Shown in pieces: positions 5,536 through 6,643 of a stretch of 6,643 bases of DNA (positions are counted from its first letter, which is position 1; each line of letters starts with the position of its first letter). A program made the translations under genes and the position numbers. This stretch comes from Bacteroidota bacterium (GTDB lineage: Bacteria; Bacteroidota; Ignavibacteria; UBA10030; UBA6906). The DNA lies in NCBI GenBank assembly GCA_003541875.1, contig DPLS01000052.1:1-6643 (forward strand). The letters are read 5' to 3'. The notes beneath the pieces are model-generated. The model had not been told where the DNA came from. It saw only the letters and a list, made by a program, of their open reading frames with translations, and made no database searches.

Positions 5536-6599
5536 ACCGCGACGACCTCCTGAAAAAGTGCGTTGATCGGGGAGTGGCGGATGAGACTAGTGTGGGAACC
5601 GTGTCGCATTTGTTCTATGTGTATCTTCTCTCCGCCCTTCAACGAGGACAACGTGTGGAGATGCCGAGTTTCGGAACTTTCGGAACAAGAGTTGTTGGCG
5701 TCAAACGGGCGAGGAAAATGCCCTACTTTGAACCTGAGAAAGAGTTGTCCGACAAGGTTAATGAGCGGTACGCTGAACTCAAGTATCTTGTGATGGGGAA
5801 GTACGAGCTCATTCCAGCATTGGGAGAGGAAGAATATGTAGGGAAGGAAGCTCCGTATGATTCTATCATTGAACAGACCGGCAAAGAGATCCTCCTCGAT
5901 ACGCATCGCGACGTTACGATCGAGGAGTATGAACGTAGCCTGGCTGCTTCAAAAAGCGTAACACCAACCAAGGAGAAACCACTTATGCCAAAACTCAACC
6001 TCAAAGACGAGGGGATGGAGCCTGAAACCACTCCGGTAGAGGATGAACAGCCAACTGCTCCACCACCCACATTGCGTACAACTGGAATGGGCGGCAGTGG
6101 TCCTTCGCCTCTGATTCAAGTATTGATTGCGGTGGTCGTATTGGGGGCATTAACGTTTGCATTGAACTACTTTGATGTCATCCACCTTTGGGGTAAGAAG
6201 GCTCCGGCTGTCGTTGAAGCACTTCCTGAGGCAGAAATATCAACGCATGCTCCGGAGACACCAACGGAGGAGACAATAGCTCCCGAGACACCAACGCCTA
6301 TACCGACACCCCCATCGAAAGTTGAGACACCGAACCTGGGAGTACCGGCATCTTCTGCAGGAGGCAGGTATACCATACAGGTTTCATCCTGGATGACACC
6401 TTCCAAGGCAAATGAGGAAGTCAATCGCCTTTCGACTGCGGGGTTTGATGCGTTTGTGGAGGATGGGAATGTATCAGGGGAGAAGTGGTATCGGGTTCGC
6501 GTCGGTCGGTACACCACGGAGAAGGAAGCAGCAGCAGCGGCTTCTCAACTTCAACAGATGCTCGAGAACGGAATTTGGGTTGCACGGGTAGGGAGTTAG
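5532..6599 (+). CDS. HU-like / transmembrane / SPOR protein (nucleoid-to-cell-wall linker candidate)
   Basis: Numbering is from ATG 5532 (355 residues). Residues 1-75 form an HU-like domain (RDDLLKKCVDRG, then SFGTF at 46-50, then MPYFEPEKELSDKVNE), resembling the HU-CCDC81-type domains known from SPOR proteins of Bacteroidetes. Residues 76-194 are a cytoplasmic linker with a charged first half and a Pro-rich end. A single membrane helix (195-214, IQVLIAVVVLGALTFALNYF) follows, then a Pro/Thr stalk with APETPT repeats (215-275) and a SPOR domain (279-345: YTIQVSSW, YRVRVGRY). SPOR domains bind glycan strands stripped of stem peptides at the division septum. ATG 5532 overlaps the HU stop as ATGA and starts the domain as in HU; ATG 5514 would add six residues and is nearly as good. 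The HU domain lacks the DNA-wrapping arm. Linking chromosome to septal wall is inference. Confidence 0.88.
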   Translation: MNRDDLLKKCVDRGVADETSVGTVSHLFYVYLLSALQRGQRVEMPSFGTFGTRVVGVKRARKMPYFEPEKELSDKVNERYAELKYLVMGKYELIPALGEEEYVGKEAPYDSIIEQTGKEILLDTHRDVTIEEYERSLAASKSVTPTKEKPLMPKLNLKDEGMEPETTPVEDEQPTAPPPTLRTTGMGGSGPSPLIQVLIAVVVLGALTFALNYFDVIHLWGKKAPAVVEALPEAEISTHAPETPTEETIAPETPTPIPTPPSKVETPNLGVPASSAGGRYTIQVSSWMTPSKANEEVNRLSTAGFDAFVEDGNVSGEKWYRVRVGRYTTEKEAAAAASQLQQMLENGIWVARVGS

Positions 6600-6643
6600 A
6601 TTCACGGCAGCCCCTGAAAACTGCTTAGGATGAGTAATGAATC

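Noticed and set aside
6600..6643. Start of a following gene at ATG 6630
   Set aside because: Only four or five codons are visible, with AGG directly touching the ATG, which is too close for a ribosome site. Nothing can be concluded.

Overview
The window reads as a stretch of core chromosome from a Gram-negative (diderm) bacterium, most likely in the Bacteroidota/Chlorobiota/Ignavibacteria part of the FCB group. Three things suggest this: an ftsK gene followed directly by lolA, an HU-like domain fused through a membrane segment to a SPOR domain (an architecture I associate with that group), and an outer-membrane barrel protein ending in aromatic residues. Base composition is mixed, about half G+C by eye. 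All genes lie on the + strand. I saw no tRNA, rRNA, CRISPR array, insertion sequence or phage gene. The lineage call is inference from gene content.

Region 1 (1-4678) is a compact, probably co-transcribed run. It holds the 3' end of ftsK (DNA translocase, with the DNA-reading gamma domain), lolA (periplasmic lipoprotein carrier), a multi-pass flippase-like membrane protein (LPG_synthase_TM/UPF0104 family), a small outer-membrane beta-barrel protein, an exported cyclophilin-type peptidyl-prolyl isomerase, and holA (DNA polymerase III delta, clamp loader). Genes overlap or are 9-84 bases apart. Four of the six act in the envelope: lipoprotein traffic, membrane lipid, barrel and periplasmic folding. 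The two ends, ftsK and holA, serve the chromosome.

Region 2 (4679-5253) is a 575-base gap with no convincing gene. Its left part is unexplained sequence. Its right part carries a good sigma70-like promoter (TTGACT, 17-base spacer, TAAATT at 5013-5041) followed by a leader of about 200 bases with a dyad and a hairpin.

Region 3 (5254-6599) is a two-gene operon of HU-superfamily proteins. The first is a 93-residue, net-acidic HU-like protein whose DNA-intercalating arm motif has decayed. The second, overlapping it by ATGA, has an HU-like domain lacking the beta-arm, a cytoplasmic linker, one transmembrane helix, a Pro/Thr-rich periplasmic stalk and a C-terminal SPOR (septal peptidoglycan-binding) domain. 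The pair is the most interesting thing here: it looks built to connect the nucleoid, or a protein on it, to the division-site cell wall. The remaining 44 bases (6600-6643) hold no assignable gene.
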